In this document: positions 1 through 5,327 of the stretch, piece by piece
Numbering within the stretch: position 1 is the stretch's first letter
How the letters are laid out: each line of letters opens with the position of its first letter
Source of the DNA: a bacterium
GTDB taxonomy: Bacteria; UBP14; UBA6098
Length of the DNA stretch: 5,327 nt
Assembly (NCBI GenBank): GCA_030642425.1
Contig: DAOWNU010000173.1
Coordinates: forward strand, 1-5,327
Direction of reading: 5' to 3'
Translations under genes and position numbers: made by a program
Notes under the pieces: generated by a model
Databases searched by the model: none
What the model saw: only the letters and a program-made list of their open reading frames with translations
What the model was told of the DNA's origin: nothing

Positions 1-423
1 CCGATCCGTAAGTGGCTTTGGGCCATGTTGCCGGAGGGCCGCCTCGATGCCCGCCTCCGCGCTTACGGCATGTTGCCCTGGGGCGCCCGTGCGGATGGCG
101 ATCCGGAAGAGCCGGAGGAACCGGAAATTCCCGCCGCGCCGACGGGATTTGCTATCGAGCTGAGAATGGAGCCGTCGCCGTTTATGCTTATATCCTGCGA
201 CCCATACGGCGAGCATTCGGGTTTCGATATTAAACGCGCGGAAACGCCAGCAGGTGTTACCGAGCCGCCGGATATGGGCGAAGAGCTTTTTATGCAGAAT
301 ACCGGGCTTCCGCTCATGGACGGCGAAATCGTTTTGGGAACGAAATATTGGTATCAAATCCGCGCACGCAACGGCGAAGAAGTCGGCGAGTGGACGGAAA
401 TTGTGAGTGTGGAATATAAGTAG
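1..423 (+). CDS. 3' end of an unidentified protein with a C-terminal fibronectin type III-like domain (5' partial)
   Basis: The frame is open from base 1 and ends at TAG 421-423, giving 140 visible codons, so the true start lies upstream. Residues 9-33 contain two related units, MLPEGRLDARLRAYG and MLPWGARADG, 15 residues apart, which suggests the end of a tandem repeat tract. An acidic, proline-rich linker (DPEEPEEPEIP, about 34-44) follows. Residues about 45-138 look like one fibronectin type III sandwich: an opening PAAPTGF, a central GFDIKRAE strand, then GTKYWYQIRARN and a late Trp in GEW. FN3 modules of this type usually serve in binding or as spacers in surface, secreted or phage-tail-like proteins, but the catalytic or anchoring part, if any, is outside the window. 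The visible part has no membrane segment. The gene ends 49 bases before a strong terminator and is probably not cotranscribed with lepA. The coding call is fairly sure; the function is unknown. Confidence 0.7.
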   Translation, partial: PIRKWLWAMLPEGRLDARLRAYGMLPWGARADGDPEEPEEPEIPAAPTGFAIELRMEPSPFMLISCDPYGEHSGFDIKRAETPAGVTEPPDMGEELFMQNTGLPLMDGEIVLGTKYWYQIRARNGEEVGEWTEIVSVEYK

Positions 424-442
424 TCGGCAATGCCGGAGATGG

Positions 443-462
443 ATTCCGGCCTTCGCCGGAAT
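443..462. repeat. REP-like palindrome, 8-bp stem with CTTC loop
   Basis: ATTCCGGC (443-450) and GCCGGAAT (455-462) are perfect reverse complements around CTTC. CCGGA at 433-437 can alternatively pair with TCCGG at 445-449. From memory, a hairpin of the form GGATTCC-GCCTTCGC-GGAATGAC is scattered between genes in many unrelated bacterial genomes; read through in one frame it gives the well-known spurious peptide WIPAFAGMT, which is exactly what this copy encodes. Membership in such a family is inferred; the palindrome itself is seen directly. Confidence 0.7.
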
Positions 463-472
463 GACAGATACA

Positions 473-500
473 GGGGCGACAATGGTCGCCCCTTTTTTTT
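473..500 (+). terminator. Rho-independent terminator after the FN3-like gene
   Basis: GGGGCGAC (473-480) pairs perfectly with GTCGCCCC (485-492) around the tetraloop AATG, and eight consecutive T follow at 493-500. A GC-rich 8-bp stem with an immediate U-tract is the textbook intrinsic terminator. It lies 49 bases after the stop at 423 and points toward ending transcription of the upstream gene before lepA. On the other strand the hairpin has no T-tract on its 3' side, so it should act only rightward. Confidence 0.85.
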
Positions 501-507
501 ATCCCCC

Positions 508-574
508 CGGCAAGCTCCCTTCGGCAAGCTCAGGGAACGAACACAAGCCGGTCGTTGAGCGGAGTCGAAACGAC
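508..574. repeat. Composite intergenic repeat (direct repeats plus hairpins)
   Basis: CGGCAAGCTC occurs twice, at 508-517 and 522-531. TCCCT (516-520) pairs with AGGGA (532-536). GTCGTT (551-556) pairs with AACGAC (569-574) around a 12-base loop, and AACGA (536-540) can instead pair with TCGTT (552-556), so alternative folds are possible. The wording AAGCTCAGGGAACG...GTCGTTGAGCGGAGTCGAAACGAC resembles a dispersed intergenic repeat common in environmental bacterial genomes (recollection, not a search). A TTTCTTTT run follows the last stem at 575-582, so it could act as a weak second terminator. Confidence 0.6.
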
Positions 575-583
575 TTTCTTTTA

Positions 584-600
584 TCGAGCGTGGCGCTCGA
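584..600. repeat. Short hairpin repeat, copy 1 (lepA leader)
   Basis: TCGAGCG (584-590) and CGCTCGA (594-600) form a perfect 7-bp stem around TGG. The same stem with loop TGA recurs at 2709-2725 upstream of dnaG, and the bases after both copies are also similar (CCTGTTATATGAAGA here, TCTGGTAAAGAAGA there). This marks a dispersed element of about 30 bases rather than a lone palindrome. Confidence 0.65.
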
Positions 601-672
601 CCTGTTATATGAAGAACTATTGCTCATTTTAAATTTAATCTTCTCCCCCGCCGAATTTGTTTCAAGCTGTCC

Positions 673-700
673 TTGCATTTTATCTTTTATCCGTTATATT
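673..700 (+). promoter_or_regulatory. Possible weak promoter for lepA
   Basis: TTGCAT (673-678) and TATATT (695-700) are separated by 16 bases. The -10 box matches TATAAT at five of six positions, but the -35 box matches TTGACA at only three. They sit in the AT-richer part of the gap, 48 bases before the lepA start and downstream of the terminator, which is where a lepA promoter would be expected. If the host uses a different primary promoter consensus, as Bacteroidota do, this assignment may be wrong. Confidence 0.25.
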
Positions 701-748
701 CTCCCGCTTGAAAGTTGGAATATTGGAAGACTAAAAAAACGGGACTGA

Positions 749-2551
749 ATGCAGGATAAAAAATACATAAGAAATTTCTCGATAATCGCGCATATCGACC
801 ACGGCAAATCGACGCTGGCCGACCGGCTTCTCGAACTCACCGGCGCGGTCGAGATCGGCGGCCATGAGGAACAGCTTCTCGACGATATGGAGCTTGAACG
901 CGAGCGCGGGATAACTATCAAATCCCACGCGGTCAAGATGGACTATGAATCTCCCGACGGCGCGACCTACGAACTCAATCTTATCGACACGCCCGGCCAT
1001 GTCGATTTCGCCTACGAGGTTTCGCGTTCGCTGGCGGCATGTGAAGGCGCGCTTCTCATTGTCGATGCCTCACAGGGGATCGAGGCGCAGACCATATCCA
1101 ATCTCTATCTCGCAATCGATAACGATCTCGAAATAATCCCTATCGTGAACAAAATAGACATGATTTCGGCCCGTCCGGAGGATGTCGCTGTGGATATAGC
1201 CGAGCTTATTGGCTGCGATCTCGGCGATGTAATATTGGTTTCGGCGCGCACGGGGGAAGGTATTCAGGCCGTGATCGACGCGGTTGTGGAGAAAATTCCT
1301 CCACCTGTTGGCGAGGCCAAAAACCCCGCCCGTGCGCTGATATTCGACAGCTTTTACGATCCATATCGCGGGGTTGTCGTGTATGTCCGGCTCATGGAGG
1401 GCGAGATAAAACATGGCGACACTATACGCTTTTTCGCCAGCGGCAAAGAGTTCGAAGTGAACGAGGTCGGCTGTCTCCGCTTGAATCTTGAAAAGACATC
1501 TTCGCTCTCCGCGGGCGAGGTCGGCTATCTGATGGCGAGTATCAAGAACGTTCAGGACGCCCGTGTCGGCGACACTGTGACAACACTCGCCAACCCTGCG
1601 GAGTCGCCGCTTCCGGGTTATCGCGAAGTCAAGCCGATGGTTTTCAGCGGCTTTTATCCTTCCAACCCCGACGATTTCGAGGGCCTTCGTTCGGCGCTCG
1701 AAAAGCTTCAGCTTAACGACGCCAGCTTGATATACGAGCCGGAAACTTCGGCGGCACTTGGCTACGGTTTTCGCTGCGGTTTTCTCGGCCTTTTGCATCT
1801 CGAGATCACGCAGGAACGGCTTTTCCGTGAATACGGCCTCGACCTTGTCGCGACCGTTCCGAATGTCGAATACGAGGTCTATCTTGAAAATGGCGAAATG
1901 ATTCCTGTGGAAAATCCCGCAAAAATGCCCGACCCGCTCGAAATCGATCATATCGAGGAGCCGTTCGCCGAGGCCGAGATAATTACCCCGCATGAATTTG
2001 TAAGCCCCGTGATGGGCCTCGTGAAAGAGCGGCGCGGCGAGTATATCGCCACCGAGTTTGTCGATCCGAACAGGGTGATGCTTCGTTTTTCGATCCCGCT
2101 GTCCGAGGTCATTTTCGATTTTTTCGACAAGATGAAGACGGTCAGCAGGGGCTACGCGAGTTTCGATTATTATATCACCGGCTATAAACGGGCGGATCTG
2201 GTCAAGCTCGACGTCCGTGTCAACGGCGACCTTGTCGATACGCTCTCGATAATAATCCACCGCGAACGAACTTACGATTGGGGCCAAAAACTTGTCAGCA
2301 AGCTGAAAGAGCTTATCCCGCGCCAGATGTATGAGGTGGTGATTCAGGCGGCTATCGGTTCGAGGGTTATTTCGCGCGCGCGCCGGGCGCCTTTGCGAAA
2401 GAATGTTACCGCAAAATGTTACGGCGGCGATATTTCGCGCAAGCGGAAGCTTCTCGAGCGGCAGAAGGAGGGCAAACGCCGCATGAAAATGGTCGGGAGT
2501 GTCGAGATCCCGCAGGAGGCCTTTTTTGCGATATTGAAGATCGAAAGATAG
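749..2551 (+). CDS. lepA: Elongation factor 4 (LepA), ribosome-associated translational GTPase
   Basis: LepA/EF4 is a cytoplasmic GTPase that binds the ribosome and is implicated in back-translocation, stalled-ribosome rescue and initiation or 30S maturation. At 600 residues it has the usual family length. The GTPase motifs are all present in order: P-loop AHIDHGKST (14-22), switch I RERGITIK (51-58), DTPGH with catalytic His84 (80-84), NKID (134-137) and SAR (165-167). The EF-Tu-like domain II follows from about 190, then the EF-G-like domains III and V, with GFRCGFLGLLHLEI in the middle. The LepA-specific C-terminal domain is intact, including the signature near RRAPLRKNVTAKCYGGDISRKRKLLERQKEGKRRMK. 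The start is fixed because an in-frame TGA (746-748) directly precedes this ATG. No Shine-Dalgarno sequence is visible; only a run of A and GGGAC precede it. It lies alone between a terminator-containing gap and the dnaG leader, so it is probably monocistronic. Identity is essentially certain. Confidence 0.98.
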   Translation: MQDKKYIRNFSIIAHIDHGKSTLADRLLELTGAVEIGGHEEQLLDDMELERERGITIKSHAVKMDYESPDGATYELNLIDTPGHVDFAYEVSRSLAACEGALLIVDASQGIEAQTISNLYLAIDNDLEIIPIVNKIDMISARPEDVAVDIAELIGCDLGDVILVSARTGEGIQAVIDAVVEKIPPPVGEAKNPARALIFDSFYDPYRGVVVYVRLMEGEIKHGDTIRFFASGKEFEVNEVGCLRLNLEKTSSLSAGEVGYLMASIKNVQDARVGDTVTTLANPAESPLPGYREVKPMVFSGFYPSNPDDFEGLRSALEKLQLNDASLIYEPETSAALGYGFRCGFLGLLHLEITQERLFREYGLDLVATVPNVEYEVYLENGEMIPVENPAKMPDPLEIDHIEEPFAEAEIITPHEFVSPVMGLVKERRGEYIATEFVDPNRVMLRFSIPLSEVIFDFFDKMKTVSRGYASFDYYITGYKRADLVKLDVRVNGDLVDTLSIIIHRERTYDWGQKLVSKLKELIPRQMYEVVIQAAIGSRVISRARRAPLRKNVTAKCYGGDISRKRKLLERQKEGKRRMKMVGSVEIPQEAFFAILKIER

Positions 2552-2596
2552 GATTTTTTGTTTATTGATCTCCAGTTTTTGTAGATTTCTCTTTCA

Positions 2597-2634
2597 TTGA
2601 CATAAATTTGAATTATATTTTCCACAATATAATT
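2597..2634 (+). promoter_or_regulatory. AT-rich promoter-like region with a perfect inverted repeat upstream of dnaG
   Basis: AATTATATT (2611-2619) and AATATAATT (2626-2634) are perfect reverse complements separated by TTCCAC. The right arm contains a consensus -10 box TATAAT (2628-2633), and because of the symmetry the left arm carries the same box on the minus strand. A consensus TTGACA lies at 2597-2602, but 25 bases separate it from the TATAAT, too far for a normal sigma-70 promoter. The stretch from about 2552 to 2635 is strikingly AT-rich compared with the genes around it. It is the best candidate for the dnaG-rpoD promoter and for an operator overlapping it. Both roles are inference. 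Confidence 0.4.
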
Positions 2635-2652
2635 ACCGTGCTCGCATGTGTT

Positions 2653-2666
2653 GCCCTTGAAAGGGC
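2653..2666. repeat. Small hairpin in the dnaG leader
   Basis: GCCCTT (2653-2658) and AAGGGC (2661-2666) are reverse complements separated by GA, which in RNA would fold as a 5-bp stem with a four-base loop TGAA. No T-tract follows, so it is not an intrinsic terminator. It is the first of three hairpins between the AT-rich segment and the dnaG start. Confidence 0.45.
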
Positions 2667-2708
2667 TGCCACTGTAGGCGGTTAAAAACGCTTGGACTTT
2701 TCGCCCGG

Positions 2709-2725
2709 TCGAGCGTGACGCTCGA
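2709..2725. repeat. Short hairpin repeat, copy 2 (dnaG leader)
   Basis: TCGAGCG (2709-2715) and CGCTCGA (2719-2725) form the same 7-bp stem as at 584-600, here with loop TGA instead of TGG. In RNA the stem extends by a G-U and a G-C pair (2708/2726 and 2707/2727). The following bases TCTGGTAAAGAAGA resemble those after copy 1. A dispersed element thus occupies both long gaps in this window. Confidence 0.65.
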
Positions 2726-2742
2726 TCTGGTAAAGAAGATGA

Positions 2743-2759
2743 GGGGTTTCGCAAGCCCC
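2743..2759. repeat. Hairpin about 30 bases before the dnaG start
   Basis: GGGGTTT (2743-2749) pairs with AAGCCCC (2753-2759) around CGC, with one G-U pair. Flanking ATG (2739-2741) and CAT (2761-2763) add further symmetry after one mismatch. There is no following T-run, so it is not a terminator. It ends 31 bases before the dnaG ATG, close enough that it could influence ribosome access, or it may just be another dispersed repeat. Confidence 0.5.
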
Positions 2760-2790
2760 GCATATAACGCAACATTCTTTCGCACATTCC

Positions 2791-4545
2791 ATGGGATATA
2801 GATTTTCACAAGGTTTTATCGACAGGGTGATCGCGGCGACCGATATCGCGGCTTTGATCGGGAGATATACCACTCTCAAGCGCAGCGGACATAAGCTTGT
2901 GGGACTTTGCCCGTTTCATCAGGAGAAAACGCCGAGTTTTACTGTCGATCCGGAACGCGGCCTTTACTACTGTTGCGGCTGCCACGCCGGCGGGAGCATA
3001 TTCACATTCCTTCAGGAAAAAGAGGGGATGAATTTCCCTGAAGCGGTGGAACATCTTGCCCGAAGCGCGGGGATCGAAATGCCAGCGCGGGAAGGCGTGG
3101 GCAAACCCACCGACGGTTTAACAAAGGCCGCAGAATTCGGCGCGAGATTTTTTCAAAAAGCTATTATGGATGAGATTGGCCGGGAAGCCCGCGAATATCT
3201 GGATTCGAGGGGGATATCGAGCGAAACATGGAAAAAATTCGGTCTCGGCTGGGCGCCGAAAGACAGAAACCACCTGCTCAAATCTATTCGCAAAGCGGGA
3301 AAGAAAGCCGAGCCTTTTATCGAGATCGACCTTGTGGCGAAAAGCGATTACGATAGAACGCTCTATTCCAAAATCGGCGACGCGCTCGTTTTTCCGATAC
3401 TCCGCGCTGGCGGCAAGGCTGTCGCTTTCGCCAATCGCAAAATACGCGAAGACCCGGAATACGACGGCCCAAAGTATATCAACAGCTCGGATAACGATAT
3501 TTATCATAAATCGGGCATTCTCTACGGCCTGCCGCAGGCGAGGTCCGCAATTAGAAAGGGAGATAGCTCGATCCTTGTCGAGGGCTATTTCGACGTTATC
3601 GCGCTGGTCGAGAAGGGAATTGAAAACGTGGTCGCGACCTGCGGCACCGCCCTGACCTCGCAGCAGGCCTCGATTCTGGTGAGATATGCGCGCAAAGTGG
3701 TCGTTCTTTTCGACGGCGACGAGGCGGGCCTTCGAGCGACTCTCCGATCTCTGGATATATTGCTCGGGGCCGGTCTCGAGGTTTTCGTCGTGCGCCTTCC
3801 GGACAGCGAAGACCCCGATTCATTAGTTATGAAAGATGGCGCGGAGAAGCTTCGGGAGATAATATCTTCCGCGCCGGATTGGTTCGATTGGCTCTACGAA
3901 TACTCGTGGGGCACATCGGATTCGGACGGCATTTCTGCGGCGTCTTCTGTCGCAGACAGCATGGCGATCCCCCTGTCGGCGGTCGCCGACGGCCTCCAAA
4001 GAAACCTCTATGTCCGCGAACTCGCAAAGCGCCTCGCGACTTCCGAGGAGGGACTACGCGACCATCTTAGAAAGGCCTTTAAGAAATCCCGTAAAACATA
4101 TTCGGACACCGGCTCCGCCGATAAACTCGCGTCCCTGCCGGATCGGGCGAAACTCGAAATCGCACTTATTGCGGCTATTATCCACTGCGGTCTCGGCGAC
4201 AATCCACCGGAGAACATCCTTTCGCTATATCCCGGCCTCTGGGAGATTGCGGTAGATGGCGCGACACCGGCCGAGGCTATCTCCGAAATAAACGACGAAA
4301 GGGCGCGCGGTTATCTCTCCGAAATGCTGTTTTTGCTCGAACAGGGGGAAGCGGATACCCACAGAAACATGTTGATAGTTAAGCTATCGAGGATTAATAT
4401 AAAGAACAGGATGCTTCAATTGCAGGAGAACCTGAGAAAATCCGGGCCGGACGAATCCGGAGGGGATATATCGAAAACTCTCGACGAATTGAAGAGCCTG
4501 TCGGAAAAACTGAGAAAACTCGGCGGCAAAACGCCGAACAAATAA
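2791..4545 (+). CDS. dnaG: DNA primase DnaG
   Basis: DnaG makes the short RNA primers used for Okazaki fragments and leading-strand starts, working at the fork with the DnaB helicase. The 584-residue protein has all three expected parts. The N-terminal CHC2 zinc-binding domain (about 1-100) has ligands C40 and H43 in CPFHQEKTPSF and C61 and C64 in YYCCGC. The RNA polymerase core and TOPRIM domain (about 115-365) shows the conserved lysines of GPKYINS and YHK, then catalytic E264 in EGYFDV, D308 and D310 in FDGDEAG, and DPD at 341-343. The C-terminal 450-584 region is diverged and helical in character, as expected for the helicase-binding domain. The usual core motif GFGGR reads AFANR here (212-216). 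The first in-frame stop upstream is TGA 2740-2742 and no other ATG intervenes, and MGYRFSQGFIDRVIAATDIAALIGRY aligns with known DnaG N-termini. No Shine-Dalgarno is visible. rpoD follows after ten bases. Confidence 0.98.
   Translation: MGYRFSQGFIDRVIAATDIAALIGRYTTLKRSGHKLVGLCPFHQEKTPSFTVDPERGLYYCCGCHAGGSIFTFLQEKEGMNFPEAVEHLARSAGIEMPAREGVGKPTDGLTKAAEFGARFFQKAIMDEIGREAREYLDSRGISSETWKKFGLGWAPKDRNHLLKSIRKAGKKAEPFIEIDLVAKSDYDRTLYSKIGDALVFPILRAGGKAVAFANRKIREDPEYDGPKYINSSDNDIYHKSGILYGLPQARSAIRKGDSSILVEGYFDVIALVEKGIENVVATCGTALTSQQASILVRYARKVVVLFDGDEAGLRATLRSLDILLGAGLEVFVVRLPDSEDPDSLVMKDGAEKLREIISSAPDWFDWLYEYSWGTSDSDGISAASSVADSMAIPLSAVADGLQRNLYVRELAKRLATSEEGLRDHLRKAFKKSRKTYSDTGSADKLASLPDRAKLEIALIAAIIHCGLGDNPPENILSLYPGLWEIAVDGATPAEAISEINDERARGYLSEMLFLLEQGEADTHRNMLIVKLSRINIKNRMLQLQENLRKSGPDESGGDISKTLDELKSLSEKLRKLGGKTPNK
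4520..4537 (+). other. Hairpin at the dnaG-rpoD junction
   Basis: TCGGCG (4520-4525) and CGCCGA (4532-4537) pair perfectly around GCAAAA, inside the last codons of dnaG and 18 bases before the rpoD ATG. The bases after it are ACAAATAATGG, so there is no terminator T-tract. In E. coli the dnaG-rpoD junction is a known mRNA processing site; whether this hairpin plays a similar part, for example protecting or exposing the rpoD message, is inference. Confidence 0.45.
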
Positions 4546-4546
4546 T

Positions 4547-4550
4547 GGAG
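4547..4550 (+). promoter_or_regulatory. Ribosome binding site of rpoD
   Basis: GGAG, with five bases to the ATG at 4556, is the only Shine-Dalgarno-like site before a gene start in this window. It sits directly after the dnaG stop (4543-4545) and supports ATG 4556 as the rpoD start. The same bases form the start of a four-codon frame (ATG 4545 to TGA 4559) that links the dnaG stop to the rpoD start. Confidence 0.5.
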
Positions 4551-4555
4551 CGATT

Positions 4556-5327
4556 ATGAAAGAAAAAGAGAAATACGCGGCATTGGAAAACCTGCTCGAA
4601 ACTCTGGGAGAAAGGAAATCGGTTCCCTTTTCCGAAGTTGAGAGCTTTATAAAGAAAGCCGGGCGCGGTATAAGACCGGAAGACGTGTTGGACTACCTCT
4701 CCGCCAACGGTATCACCGTCCTCGGCACCCAGAAAGAGGATCGACGCCGAGTTCGGAAAGACGACCCGTTGTGGCTCTACATCAAGGAGGTCGGCAAGGT
4801 AAATATACTTGGGAAAGAGCGCGAACTCGAGGTCGCCACACGTATGGACAAAGCGATCACGAATGTGCGGGAGGTTATCGCCAATAATACGATGACCGTC
4901 GCGCTCCTTATTCGAATAGGCAAATTGGTGGAGACACGCGAGCTGCCTCTCGATGAGTTTATCAAAGTCACACTCGGCGATCAATCTTCGACCATGGAGG
5001 AAAGACGGTTTCAGCTTGTGGAAAAACTCGCGGATATCGAGAATGATACAAGCAAGTTGAGGGCGGCAACACTCGAAAGCTGTGCGAAAGCCGACATCAA
5101 AAAGAAGCAGAGAAAAATAAAAGGTTTAAAAAGATCGATAAATAACAAAATTAACAAAATGAACTTATCTTACCGCGCCGTGGAGATGTTCCGACCGCTT
5201 TTCGGGAAGATACTCGATTTTATCGAAAATAATCAGGAACGCCTGGAACGGGTTGCCGGGGCAGAAAAAATCGAGCCGGAGAAACTGCGTGAGATCACGG
5301 ACGCCGTCCTCGAACATAAAATGAAAC
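4556..5327 (+). CDS. rpoD: RNA polymerase primary sigma factor RpoD, N-terminal part (3' partial)
   Basis: The frame is open to the window edge: 257 codons with no stop. The primary sigma factor directs RNA polymerase to housekeeping promoters. Residues about 5-60 look like region 1.1, a small helical domain with the typical pattern VPFSEVESFIKKAG...PEDVLDYLSANGITVL, which blocks the DNA channel in free polymerase. Region 1.2 is clear at about 69-98: DDPLWLYIKEVG, then ILGKERELEVATRMD, matching the family form DPVRMYLREIG...LLTREEEVELAKRIE. Residues 99-257 are charged and helical and fit the non-conserved insertion found between regions 1.2 and 2 in group 1 sigma factors such as E. coli sigma-70. 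Regions 2 to 4, which read the -10 and -35 boxes, lie beyond the window. Presence of region 1.1, the insertion and the dnaG neighbour argue for the primary sigma rather than an alternative one. The ten-base gap after dnaG implies cotranscription. Confidence 0.93.
   Translation, partial: MKEKEKYAALENLLETLGERKSVPFSEVESFIKKAGRGIRPEDVLDYLSANGITVLGTQKEDRRRVRKDDPLWLYIKEVGKVNILGKERELEVATRMDKAITNVREVIANNTMTVALLIRIGKLVETRELPLDEFIKVTLGDQSSTMEERRFQLVEKLADIENDTSKLRAATLESCAKADIKKKQRKIKGLKRSINNKINKMNLSYRAVEMFRPLFGKILDFIENNQERLERVAGAEKIEPEKLREITDAVLEHKMK

Noticed and set aside
407..748. 113-codon plus-strand frame in the gap before lepA
   Set aside because: It reads through the REP-like hairpin, the terminator and the composite repeat, giving familiar repeat-derived peptides such as WIPAFAGMT and VVERSRND. 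It has no domain-like stretch and overlaps the end of the FN3-like gene.
1070..2287. 405-codon minus-strand frame inside lepA
   Set aside because: It lies wholly antisense to a certain gene. Its length follows from the codon bias of lepA, and the translation shows no recognisable family.
2540..2560. Possible lepA terminator (T-run at 2554-2559)
   Set aside because: Only a three-base stem (ATC-GAAA-GAT) precedes the six T, too weak for an intrinsic terminator.
2419..2879. Overlapping minus-strand frames (122 and 65 codons) covering the lepA-dnaG gap
   Set aside because: They overlap the ends of lepA and dnaG and run through hairpin repeats. No start signal or protein-like composition supports them.
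3170..3655. 161-codon plus-strand frame inside dnaG
   Set aside because: It is an alternative frame fully inside dnaG, with arginine- and serine-rich sequence and no recognisable motif.
4394..4984. 196-codon minus-strand frame across the dnaG-rpoD junction
   Set aside because: It is antisense to two well-supported genes, and its translation is rich in F, R and S without motifs, as expected of a shadow.

Overview
The window carries a moderately GC-rich bacterial chromosome segment with four plus-strand genes: the 3' end of an unidentified gene with a fibronectin type III-like domain, complete lepA (elongation factor 4), complete dnaG (DNA primase), and the 5' part of rpoD (primary sigma factor), which runs off the right edge. 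I see no convincing minus-strand gene, tRNA or rRNA, CRISPR array, or insertion sequence.

Organism: LepA and DnaG are clearly bacterial. The LepA wording (for example the stretch after DTPGH that reads AYEVSRSLAACEGALLIVDA, and IKSHAVKM) and the lack of Shine-Dalgarno sequences before lepA and dnaG suggest, from memory of the family, the FCB group (Bacteroidota relatives) or a neighbouring candidate phylum. This is inference; the species cannot be named from the window. The intergenic regions hold short palindromes of the kind scattered through many environmental genomes.

Layout: 1-423 is the end of the FN3-like gene. 424-748 is a 325-base gap packed with palindromes: a REP-like hairpin, a textbook rho-independent terminator, a composite repeat, a small hairpin, and then an AT-richer stretch with a weak possible lepA promoter. 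749-2551 is lepA. 2552-2790 is a 239-base gap with an AT-rich half containing a perfect 9-6-9 inverted repeat beside promoter-like hexamers, then a GC-rich half with three hairpins, one of which repeats a hairpin from the lepA leader. 2791-4545 is dnaG. Ten bases later, at 4556, rpoD begins.

How the genes work together: dnaG and rpoD form the core of the classical macromolecular synthesis operon (primer synthesis for replication plus the housekeeping sigma factor), here without rpsU directly upstream. lepA is a ribosome-associated translation GTPase and probably has its own transcript. I found no previously undescribed system. The genes are ordinary housekeeping genes, and what deserves a second look lies in the leaders and junctions between them.
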